DNA of 49,272 nt from VRUE01 sp044867645 (GTDB lineage Bacteria; Actinomycetota; Thermoleophilia; Solirubrobacterales; 70-9). Shown in pieces: positions 26,110-33,498 of this stretch. Made by a program: the position numbers and the translations under genes. The stretch lies in NCBI GenBank assembly GCA_044867645.1, contig JBIOVI010000067.1, positions 1 to 49,272 of the forward strand, written 5' to 3'. Numbering within the stretch: the stretch's first letter is position 1; every line of letters starts with the position of its first letter. The notes under the pieces were generated by a model. It was not told the origin of the DNA, searched no databases, and saw nothing but the letters and a program-made list of their open reading frames with translations.

Positions 26110-26982
26110 GTGGATTCGCTCACCTGGAATGTCGACGTGCCGCAACTCCGCTCTCCCGTCCTCGTCTGTGCCTTTCGGGGGTGGAACGACGCCGCCGGGT
26201 CGGCCTCCGCGGCTTTGGGGACGGTCGCCGACTCCTTCGAGGCCCAATCGATCGCGACGATCGATCCGGAGGATTACTTCGACTTCCAGTCGACCCGTCC
26301 GACGATCGTGCTCTCCGAAGGGCAAACCCGGCAGATCGACTGGCCACGCAACGACCTGATCGCGGTCCGCATTCCTGGTGCCGAGCGGGATCTGGTTCTG
26401 CTCGACGGCACCGAGCCCAACCTTCGCTGGCGAACGTTCTCGGAGACCGTCGCGACCGCCGCCGATGCGCTCGGGGTCGACATGGTGATCACCCTGGGGG
26501 CGCTCGTCGCCGAGGTCTCTCACAACCTGCCGGTGCCGATCACCGGCCTCGCCTCCGACGAGCAGCTGGTCGAGGAGCTCGACCTGCAGCGCTCCAGCTA
26601 CGAAGGGCCGACCGGGATCGTCGGCGTCGTCCACGACTGCTGCCGCCGGGTCGGGATGACCTCGGCGTCCCTGTGGGCGGCGGTGCCGCACTATGTCGCC
26701 GCGGTCCCCAACCCGAAGGCGGCCCTGGCCCTCCTGCGTCGCCTCGAGGGACTGACCGGAATCGCCGTCGACGCCACCGAGCTGGAGGAGGAAACGACCA
26801 GCTACGAAGAGCAGATCGGCCGCGCGGTCGCGGCCAACCCGGAGATCGCCGAGCTGGTGGAGAGAATCGAGGCAGAGCAGGCGGAGCAGTACGGTCCCGA
26901 TGGCGAGGATTTGCCGTCCGCGGACACGATCGCCCGCGAGTTCCAGCAATTCCTCCAGCAGCGCCGCGGCGAGTCGAACTAG
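26110..26982 (+). CDS. PAC2 family protein
   Basis: A 290-residue cytoplasmic protein of the PAC2 family, named for similarity to a proteasome assembly chaperone. Actinobacterial members are conserved but of uncertain role. Family features are the opening PVLVCAFRGWNDAAGSAS at about residues 15-32, SRPTIVL-like and ITLGALVAEVSHN-like strands, and GMTSASLWAAVPHYVAAVPNPKA near 181-200. The C-terminal 60 residues are helical and acidic. The start is the GTG at 26110 behind a TACGCT box; the longer open frame begins inside the TauE gene. It ends seven bases before the stop of the convergent helicase-nuclease gene, with no hairpin between them. Confidence 0.85.
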   Translation: MDSLTWNVDVPQLRSPVLVCAFRGWNDAAGSASAALGTVADSFEAQSIATIDPEDYFDFQSTRPTIVLSEGQTRQIDWPRNDLIAVRIPGAERDLVLLDGTEPNLRWRTFSETVATAADALGVDMVITLGALVAEVSHNLPVPITGLASDEQLVEELDLQRSSYEGPTGIVGVVHDCCRRVGMTSASLWAAVPHYVAAVPNPKAALALLRRLEGLTGIAVDATELEEETTSYEEQIGRAVAANPEIAELVERIEAEQAEQYGPDGEDLPSADTIAREFQQFLQQRRGESN

Positions 26983-26989
26983 CGCCGGC

Positions 26990-29836
26990 TCAGCTCTCCG
27001 CCGCGGGGCAGATCAGTCGGTAGTCGCACCAGCCGCAGACGGTGGGCGAGGGACGGGGCTCGAAGTCCTGGCCGAGGACCCCCTCGCCGACCTGCAGCAC
27101 GGTCCGCTCGACCCGCTCGGCATCGTCGGGCTTGGTCGGAGCGGCCACCTTCTCGGCGTCGAGCACGTAGTAGTAGCTGCCGGTCCCCGCCTCGAGGCCC
27201 CAAGCCTCGCGAGCGGCGAGGCGGTAGAGCGCCAGCTGCAGGTCGTTCTCCAGGGCGGCTTCGGTCTTGCGCTCGCCGGTCTTGTAGTCGATCAGCTCGT
27301 GGGCGCCGTCGGGGAGGCGATCGACTCGATCGATCCGGCCACGCACGTGGTGCTCGCCGATCCGGATATCGAACTTGCGCTCGAGCCAGACCGGCTCTCC
27401 TTCGGAGTCGCGCTCACGCTCCCAGTAGAGGCGCATCGCCTCACGCGCCCGGTCGCGGAACTGCAGCTCGTCGTCACTGGAGCCGAAACCCGATCGGCGC
27501 CAGCCGGCCTCGAAAAGGTCGATCAGGCGTTGCAGCCCATCCTCGCCACTCTCGTTCCCGGCCTCCTTGTGGAAGCGCTCGAGGACGTTGTGGATGAGGA
27601 TGCCGAAGCGCTGGTTGATCGTCGACTCCTCGGGAATGCCGAACACCCGCCGGAACTTGTACTTCAGCGGGCAGGTCAGGTAGAGGTCGAGGTCGGAGGC
27701 CGAAAGGCTGAGCGCGCCGTCGCCCCGACGCGGAAGGAACGCCTCCAGCGAGGGCTCCTGGCGGGCGGCGATCAGTTTGCGGCGGCCCTCTCGCTCCCGC
27801 TCGGAGCTGAGCAGGTAGGAGTCGAGCGAAGAGGCATCCAGCTCCGCCTGCTGCTCGGGCGTGGCCACCTGGCGCAGCAGGCCGTTCACCGCGTCGATTG
27901 CCTCCGCGGTCGCCTCGTCGCCCGGCCGCTGGGCGAGTGCCGCAAGCTTCAGCAGCTCGAGGTAGCGAGCGATCGCGCGGTTGACGTCGACCGCGGTGTC
28001 GAGGCGGGGCTCCGACAGCTGCCGTCCCGCTTTCCACGAGGCCTCCAGCATCTCCTCGCGCAGCATCCGGTAGGTCGCGTGCAGGCCCTCGGCCGGTCCG
28101 AACAGCTCCTCGGCGTGAGCCTCCTCTTTCGCCCCCGCCTCGACTAGCGCCGCGGCGTAGAACTCCGAGGGGCGGCTCTCGCCGTTGTCGCCCCGCTCGA
28201 CCCGAGCGAGGACGAGGCCGGAGCGAGCGGGGCGGCCGATTCGCTCCGCCTCGCCGCCGCGCTCGAGGCCGAGCACGAAGACGTGCTCGAACTCCATCCC
28301 CTTGACGGCACCGCGAGCGTGCCCCTGCACGGCGCCGGGTGCCGGCGGCTCGACGACCCCAGCCGGCTCGACCCCGGCGTCGGCGACGGCGCTGAGATGG
28401 CGGATGAAGTCACGGGTCGACCCGTTGGGCTCGCGTCGTGCCCAGGCCGCGGCCAGATCGGCGAGACGCGAGAGGCCGAGCAGGCGCTCCGCGACCTCCG
28501 GCTGCGCGGCAAAGAGGCGCTGCCGGCGCAGCCCGACCGCCTCGATCAGACGCCGCACGAAGACGTCGGCGCGGCGCTCCTCCATCGCCGCGGAGGCAGC
28601 TCCGTAGAGCTTCAAAAAAGCCTGGATCCGCTCGCGCGCCTCGGGCGGGATCTGGGGGCTCTCCAGGGCCGCCTCGCAGGCCGAGACCAGGTCGAGCTTG
28701 CGGCGGCGGGCGATCGTCGTCAGCCGCGCCAGGTCGGCCGAGCGAAGCTCAACCGGCGGCCTGGTGAGCGCTCGCGCCGCGGCCGCCGAGTCGGCGGGAT
28801 CGGCGAGTGCCCGCAGCCAGGCGATCGCGTCGCGAACCTCGGGACGCTGGAAGAGCGCCGCCGGTCCGGAGAGGTGGAAGGGGATGCCGCGCTCCTCCAT
28901 TGCCGCCGCCACCGGACCGCCCCTCGCCTCGTCGTCGATCAGCACGCAGATCTCCTCCGGCGCCGTTCCTTCCGCCAGCAGATGCTCGACCTCGCGGGCC
29001 ACCGCCTGCGACTGCGCGCGCTCGTTCGAGCACTTCCAAAACCTCACCGGAGGCTCTCTGAACTGTCTCTCCAGAGCGACCGCTTCGGCGCCGGGATGAA
29101 GGGACTGCGCCCACGGGCTCTCTATCTCCGAGGCGTAGAGATGGTTTGCGTTGTCCCGAGCGAGCGAGGCGAGGATCGCTCGTTGAGCTGTGGTGGTGTC
29201 CTCGAGCTCATCGACCATTACGAAACGGAATCGATCGGCGATCTCGGCGCGGACGGCGGGTTGCTCGTCGAGGAGCTTGTTCAGGGTCAGGAAGACGTCG
29301 CCGCGGTCGAGGTTGCCGCTGGCCGCCAGGATCCGGTCGTGGGCGGCCACCAGATCGGCCAGCTCTGGATGGGGAGCGCTGGAGCCAGCCTTTAGCTCGT
29401 CGATCTGTACCAGCAAGGTCGCCAGCAGGCCAGCTGGATTGCCGCGGATCTGATGTCGACGCAGGGGCAGCTCGTCGAGCCGGTCGAGCAGCATCGCCAG
29501 CCGCTCCGCCGGGCCGAGGACGTCAAAGAAAGGGTCCAGCCCGGCCTCGGCCGAGTGCTCCCTGAGCAGTCGCTCTCCCAGGCGATCCCAAGTGCCGATC
29601 CAAAGCTCCTCGAAGGGGCCGTCGAGCAGCACTTCGACTCGTTCCTGCAATCGCTGAGCGGTGACGCGGCTAGAGGTGAGCACCAAGACTCGCTCGGGTG
29701 CCACATCGTCTTCCGCAAGCCGCGCCAAACGACGAGCCAGCGACTCCGTCTTACCCATCCCGGCCCTACCGGTGAGAAGCAGAGGACCGTCCCCGTGGCG
29801 GACCACGCGCTCCTGTGTCTCCGCAAGGGCAAGCAT
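26990..29836 (-). CDS. UvrD/AddB-like helicase with Fe-S RecB-type nuclease domain
   Basis: A 948-residue protein combining a superfamily 1 helicase region with a C-terminal PD-(D/E)XK nuclease. Walker A is GRAGMGKT at 23-30 and Walker B is VMVDELED at 206-213, where UvrD-type helicases usually have DEYQD or DEFQD. VKGMEFEHVFVLGL marks motif V, but I cannot find a clear motif VI (the usual YVALTRA), so helicase activity may be reduced. The nuclease has ELIDYKTGERK and four cysteines, C722, C934, C937 and C943, in the Fe4S4 pattern of AddB/AdnB and Cas4. It likely acts in double-strand-break end processing. No partner subunit is adjacent. A TAGCGT box six bases before the ATG indicates a leaderless transcript. 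Confidence 0.82.
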   Translation of the reverse strand: MLALAETQERVVRHGDGPLLLTGRAGMGKTESLARRLARLAEDDVAPERVLVLTSSRVTAQRLQERVEVLLDGPFEELWIGTWDRLGERLLREHSAEAGLDPFFDVLGPAERLAMLLDRLDELPLRRHQIRGNPAGLLATLLVQIDELKAGSSAPHPELADLVAAHDRILAASGNLDRGDVFLTLNKLLDEQPAVRAEIADRFRFVMVDELEDTTTAQRAILASLARDNANHLYASEIESPWAQSLHPGAEAVALERQFREPPVRFWKCSNERAQSQAVAREVEHLLAEGTAPEEICVLIDDEARGGPVAAAMEERGIPFHLSGPAALFQRPEVRDAIAWLRALADPADSAAAARALTRPPVELRSADLARLTTIARRRKLDLVSACEAALESPQIPPEARERIQAFLKLYGAASAAMEERRADVFVRRLIEAVGLRRQRLFAAQPEVAERLLGLSRLADLAAAWARREPNGSTRDFIRHLSAVADAGVEPAGVVEPPAPGAVQGHARGAVKGMEFEHVFVLGLERGGEAERIGRPARSGLVLARVERGDNGESRPSEFYAAALVEAGAKEEAHAEELFGPAEGLHATYRMLREEMLEASWKAGRQLSEPRLDTAVDVNRAIARYLELLKLAALAQRPGDEATAEAIDAVNGLLRQVATPEQQAELDASSLDSYLLSSEREREGRRKLIAARQEPSLEAFLPRRGDGALSLSASDLDLYLTCPLKYKFRRVFGIPEESTINQRFGILIHNVLERFHKEAGNESGEDGLQRLIDLFEAGWRRSGFGSSDDELQFRDRAREAMRLYWERERDSEGEPVWLERKFDIRIGEHHVRGRIDRVDRLPDGAHELIDYKTGERKTEAALENDLQLALYRLAAREAWGLEAGTGSYYYVLDAEKVAAPTKPDDAERVERTVLQVGEGVLGQDFEPRPSPTVCGWCDYRLICPAAES

Positions 29837-29842
29837 GATCCA

Positions 29843-29872
29843 ACGCTACCGAGTGACCGCCGTCCATAGGAT
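29843..29872. promoter_or_regulatory. Divergent leaderless promoters, helicase and IMPase genes
   Basis: TAGCGT on the minus strand (29848-29843) is six bases before the helicase ATG. TAGGAT on the plus strand (29867-29872) is seven bases before the GTG at 29880. The space between the two starts is 43 bases. Confidence 0.5.
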
Positions 29873-29879
29873 GACCTCT

Positions 29880-30692
29880 GTGGACGTTTTCTCCGCAGAC
29901 TGGCTGGGAATCTGCCGCCGCATAGTCGCTGCGCAGCGGCAGGTGTTCGAGCAGACGCCGGGGAGCGAGGCCCGCAATTCCTACGAGGGGGTCGGCGAGG
30001 GTGGAGATCGCACCCTGGTCATCGATCGTCGCTGCGAGGACATCGTCTTCGCCGAGCTCGACGCGCTTGCCGCGGCGGGGGTCTCCTTTGTCGCGATCTC
30101 CGAGGAGCGGGGAGAGGTCTCGTTCGGCGAGGGTGGAGCGATGCGGGTCGTGATCGATCCGATCGACGGCTCGCTCAACGCCCGCCGCACGCTGCCCTCG
30201 CACAGCCTCAGCATCGCTGTCGCCTCGGGGCCCTCGATGGCCGATGTCGAGTTCGGCTACGTCTACGACTTCGGCGCCGGGGAGGAGTTTGCCGCCCGGC
30301 GCGGTGGCGGGGCGGCGCTTGGCGAGCGGCCGATCCAGGTCGCGGCGTCCGCCGAGAAGCTGGAGCTGCTCGGGGTCGAGGCGGCGGAGCCTGGAAGCCT
30401 GCTGCCGCTGGTGAAGGCCCTGGACGGCCGGGTCTTCCGCCTGCGGGTGATCGGCTCGATCGCGATCACGGCTTCCTATGTGGCCGCGGGCCGCCTCGAC
30501 GGGATGCTCAGCCTGCGACCCTGCCGCTCAGTCGATGCCGCCGCCGCCCAGCTGATCGTTCGTGAGGCGGGTGGCGTGATCGCATTCGGCGATCTCGAGC
30601 TGAACGAGGCGGATCTCGGCCTCGATGCTCGCTACCCGCTCGCCGGCGCCGCCGGTGAGCGGGGGCTGGCGACGATCCGCTCGGTCGCCTGA
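29880..30692 (+). CDS. Inositol monophosphatase family protein
   Basis: Metal-dependent sugar or inositol phosphatase of 270 residues in the cytoplasm. Family motifs are SEERGE (E75, E76), the metal-binding DPIDGSLN at 93-100, and SVDAAAAQLIVREAGG near 218-233, where the usual tryptophan before the aspartate is a serine. The opening part and the RTLPSHSLSIAV block resemble archaeal-type fructose-1,6-bisphosphatase/inositol-1-phosphatase as much as SuhB, so I keep the name broad. I prefer the GTG at 29880, seven bases after the TAGGAT box, over the ATG at 29871 that overlaps the box. The stop TGA forms the first bases of the large palindrome at 30690-30790. Confidence 0.85.
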   Translation: MDVFSADWLGICRRIVAAQRQVFEQTPGSEARNSYEGVGEGGDRTLVIDRRCEDIVFAELDALAAAGVSFVAISEERGEVSFGEGGAMRVVIDPIDGSLNARRTLPSHSLSIAVASGPSMADVEFGYVYDFGAGEEFAARRGGGAALGERPIQVAASAEKLELLGVEAAEPGSLLPLVKALDGRVFRLRVIGSIAITASYVAAGRLDGMLSLRPCRSVDAAAAQLIVREAGGVIAFGDLELNEADLGLDARYPLAGAAGERGLATIRSVA

Positions 30693-30790
30693 GGGCACGT
30701 GGCACTGCGCATATCGGCGTCCTCGGTCGCTCGCGTGCAGAAGCACGCCACGCTCCCTGCGTCCTTGATCTGCTTGGCCACGTGCCCTCA
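30690..30790. repeat. Large palindrome with inner hairpin
   Basis: TGAGGGCACGTGGC (30690-30703) and GCCACGTGCCCTCA (30777-30790) are perfect 14-bp inverted repeats 73 bases apart. They enclose GCGTGC-AGAA-GCACGC (30733-30748). The first three bases are the stop codon of the IMPase-like gene. The element probably forms the 3' end of that transcript; it ends 28 bases before the LexA-type boxes of the next promoter. Confidence 0.75.
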
Positions 30791-30818
30791 GGTGTAACCC
30801 GGGGAATGGACGGGTTAA

Positions 30819-30854
30819 GAACAGGTGTTCGTCGGAACGTATGTTCGCTACACT
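30819..30854 (+). promoter_or_regulatory. Tandem LexA (SOS) type boxes and -10 box
   Basis: GAACAGGTGTTC (30819-30830) and GAACGTATGTTC (30835-30846) both fit the Gram-positive/actinobacterial LexA pattern GAACRNRYGTTC exactly, and each is followed by G. Their centres are 16 bases apart. TACACT at 30849-30854 is a good -10 box, so the boxes cover the -35 region and LexA binding would block transcription of the basic coiled-coil gene. Confidence 0.7.
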
Positions 30855-30900
30855 CGCGAACTCCCCTGACCCAACCACCTCGAAGGGATCGAATTCTTAG

Positions 30901-31392
30901 ATGGCAGCTAAAACCAGCAGCAAAGTAAGCAGCTCCAAAGCCAAGGCCAAAACGAAAGCCAAAGCCCAGACGAAAACCACCCCGAGCCTTTCCCGCACCG
31001 ATCAGGTGCGTTCGGCCGCCGAGAGGGTCGTCGACCTGCCGGTTGGCGCCGTGCTCGAGGTCAGCGACCGGGTCACCGAGCTGGTCGAGCCGTTTAGCGG
31101 CCGCGCCGCCGCCGAGAAGCAGCTCAAGTCCTACGGCACCCAGCTGCGCCGCACCGTCAAGCGCACCGAGCGTCGCGGCGCCAGCGCCCGCCGCAAGGCG
31201 GCCACCGAAGCGCGCAAGACCCGCAACAAAGTCGAGCGCGAGGCTCGCAAACGGCAGCGCACCGTCGAGACCACCCTCAAGCGCAACCGCGACGAGGTCG
31301 AGCAGCGCGTTCGCAAGGCACTCGAAGAGCAGACTTCGCGCGCCCAGGATCTGGTCGACCAGGTCGGCGAGCAGCTCTCCGCCCTTCGTTGA
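30901..31392 (+). CDS. Lysine-rich basic coiled-coil protein, histone H1-like
   Basis: A 163-residue protein with no enzyme motif. The first 32 residues are a low-complexity Lys/Ala/Ser/Thr tail (SKAKAKTKAKAQTKTTP), like the tails of bacterial H1-type and AlgP-like DNA-binding proteins. A short structured segment follows (about 33-70), then a long Arg/Lys/Glu-rich helix from about residue 75 to 160 with clear coiled-coil spacing (EREARKRQRTVETTLKRNRD). I infer binding to DNA or another polyanion. Phasin-like or HBHA-like surface proteins have similar composition and are real alternatives. Two LexA-type boxes overlap its promoter, so it may be damage-induced. The stop lies within the nested palindrome at 31391-31495. 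Confidence 0.65.
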   Translation: MAAKTSSKVSSSKAKAKTKAKAQTKTTPSLSRTDQVRSAAERVVDLPVGAVLEVSDRVTELVEPFSGRAAAEKQLKSYGTQLRRTVKRTERRGASARRKAATEARKTRNKVEREARKRQRTVETTLKRNRDEVEQRVRKALEEQTSRAQDLVDQVGEQLSALR

Positions 31393-31495
31393 TCTGAGGG
31401 TGTAGGACCAAGGGGGCCACGCGCGGCGCAGTACTCAAGTCGTACGACGCGGAGCCGCGCGTGGTTCCCTGCGCAGCGTCATACGCCCTCAGATC
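31391..31495. repeat. Nested palindrome holding two convergent stop codons
   Basis: GATCTGAGGG (31391-31400) and CCCTCAGATC (31486-31495) form the outer 10-bp stem. CCACGCGCGGC (31417-31427) and GCCGCGCGTGG (31454-31464) form an inner 11-bp stem. The stop of the basic coiled-coil gene and the stop of the opposite secreted-protein gene both lie in the outer arms. A bidirectional terminator is likely; no U-tract is present. Confidence 0.75.
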
Positions 31496-33498
31496 CCGCG
31501 CACGACGATTGGTCGCGAGCAACCTGGCTCGTAGGGCCAGTCGCTCTGCGCGGGCGCGTACGCCCGGAACTGGAAACGGGCGCCGCGGCTGTCGTCGTCG
31601 CTGAAGCGGTAGGCGTAGCGGAAGCGACCGTGCGCATCTGTCTGGATCGTCCTGAACTCAGCCCAGGGCAGGCCAGCCAGCCGGAATTGCAGTTGCACCG
31701 AGACTCCCTCGGCAGCGATTGCACCCGCGGGGGCGGCGACCCGGCCCCGGAAGAGCAGCGGCGCCCCGCCGATCCTCGCGACGCCCGAAGAGGTCCGCAG
31801 GCGAATCGCGCTCCCCACTCGCAAGTCGAGTGAGGGACTGGCGGAGCGGGCAAGGGTCTGGTTGCCGTCGAAGCTCGTGGCGATCTCACGACTTGGCCCT
31901 GGAGCCAGGCTGAAGGCGAAACTTCCGCCGGGCTCGGTCCTGGCCGTCGATGTTCGTATTGCCGGCTCGGCACCGGCGGCGAAGCGCTCGACGATCCGCA
32001 CTGGCAGCCCTGCAGGCGCTCCGCTCCTACCGACGCGGAGATGGCCTCTGAGGTGGATGGCGCGACCGTACGGAATGACTGGCGACGCTGGCCCGCGGCG
32101 GAAGCCCGCGCGCAGAGCGGTCCCCGCCTTCAGCGGGTTGGAGAGGATCATTTGCTCGCCGTTCTGCCGGCGAGTCGTTGCCTGCGCGTTCCCGGCCGCG
32201 TCGTAGCCGATCGCCTGGAACTCATAGTCGCCCCGGGGGTAGGCATCGGACTCCCAGCGGCCGCGCAGCTCATCTGCCGCGGACGGTGCGGGGGGCAGCG
32301 GCTCGAAGCGATCGCCCGAGCCGGCAAGTCGCACGCCAATCCGACCTCGCGACGGATCTGGTCCGGACAGCGGGTCGGCGATTCGCACCCGAATCAGATC
32401 GGGATCGCCCGGATCCTGCGAGTTGGAGAAGGCAACGCTCGGCGATCCGCGGTCGATTCGCACCAGCTCCGTCCGAGGCGGTCGATTGGCGATGCCGTTG
32501 CCGCCGCCCCCATCGTTGGCATTTCCGGCCGCATCGCGAGCGTAGTAGGCGATTTGGTGCACTCCCTCCTCGATCACTGTCACCTTGGCGGTCTCGCCTG
32601 GGGCGAGCGTCGCGGCGCCGCCGTCGACGCGGATCGCGGTGAAGGGTTGAGGGCCACCGCTGCCGGGCTTCATTCCCGAGCCGGCGTCGGTCGCAGCGGC
32701 TCTCAGTTCGACCGGCTGGTTCACCCACCCTTCCAGCGCTCCCGTCAACTGCGTGACCGGGTCGGTCGTGTCCACGCGGAGCACGATCTGGCCGCTCGAG
32801 ACCGACTTCATCCCGGAGCCGGAGACGGCGACCGCGTGGAGATAGCTCGCTCCCTCGGGTAGGGCGGCGATCGCCAGTGAGTCGTCCTCGATGCCGCCGC
32901 GTAGAGAGACCTCACCATCGTCGCAGCGGTCCACTGCGGTGCAGGGAGCTCGTCCCGATACCCCGTCGATCGAGACGGCATAGCCGCGAATGCCGGAGAT
33001 GGGGGTCGGACCCAGAGGATGGCCGAGCCGGACGGTGAGCGGGAACGCCGTGCGGCCGATCCAGCCCTGGATCGGCAGAGGGCCGACCGGCCCAGGCCGG
33101 GTGTCATCGAAGCGCAGGCGCGCGCTGGCGGCGGGCCCCTGCGCTCCGACGGTGCCCTCTAGCCAGAGCTCGGCTGTGTAGATGCCCGGAACCTCGGGAA
33201 TCGTCAGCGCGGCGACCCCCTCGGTCGCCCAGCCGATCCTGGTCTCGTCGATCGCCGTGCCCAGTGGATCGCGGATCCGATAGTGGACCGCGGCAAGCGG
33301 CGGTCCGGCACCGGTCGAGGGATTGTCCCATTCGAGTTCGAAGCGGTTCTCGGGATGCCATGCGTCCTCGCCTCCGGTAACCCGGAGGTTGGCGGGCGGA
33401 GGCGGGCTCGCCCCTGCTGTCGGCGCGATACGGGCGCTCGCCGCGAGGAGCGCCGCGAGGAGCGCCGCGGCGAGCGCTGTCCCAACCCTGGTCCTCAC
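31489..33498 (-). CDS. Large secreted beta-rich (Ig-like) protein
   Basis: Exported protein of 669 residues, with a signal peptide at about 1-31 (TALAAALLAALLAASARIAP). The rest is a chain of beta-sandwich-like segments: an N-terminal fibronectin-like part (FELEWDNPSTGAGPPLAAVHY), bacterial Ig-like or OmpL47-type repeats around residues 210-400 (QIAYYARDAAGNAND and YEFQAIGYDAAGNAQ are typical of that group), and two C-terminal carboxypeptidase-regulatory-like segments (DAHGRFRYAYRFSDDDS). It has no visible catalytic motif or wall anchor. It starts with a GTG that overlaps the TGA of the sigma/anti-sigma-like gene (GTGA), so the two are translationally coupled. I infer a cell-surface or matrix protein under control of, or sensed by, that regulator. 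Confidence 0.75.
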   Translation of the reverse strand: MRTRVGTALAAALLAALLAASARIAPTAGASPPPPANLRVTGGEDAWHPENRFELEWDNPSTGAGPPLAAVHYRIRDPLGTAIDETRIGWATEGVAALTIPEVPGIYTAELWLEGTVGAQGPAASARLRFDDTRPGPVGPLPIQGWIGRTAFPLTVRLGHPLGPTPISGIRGYAVSIDGVSGRAPCTAVDRCDDGEVSLRGGIEDDSLAIAALPEGASYLHAVAVSGSGMKSVSSGQIVLRVDTTDPVTQLTGALEGWVNQPVELRAAATDAGSGMKPGSGGPQPFTAIRVDGGAATLAPGETAKVTVIEEGVHQIAYYARDAAGNANDGGGGNGIANRPPRTELVRIDRGSPSVAFSNSQDPGDPDLIRVRIADPLSGPDPSRGRIGVRLAGSGDRFEPLPPAPSAADELRGRWESDAYPRGDYEFQAIGYDAAGNAQATTRRQNGEQMILSNPLKAGTALRAGFRRGPASPVIPYGRAIHLRGHLRVGRSGAPAGLPVRIVERFAAGAEPAIRTSTARTEPGGSFAFSLAPGPSREIATSFDGNQTLARSASPSLDLRVGSAIRLRTSSGVARIGGAPLLFRGRVAAPAGAIAAEGVSVQLQFRLAGLPWAEFRTIQTDAHGRFRYAYRFSDDDSRGARFQFRAYAPAQSDWPYEPGCSRPIVVRGI

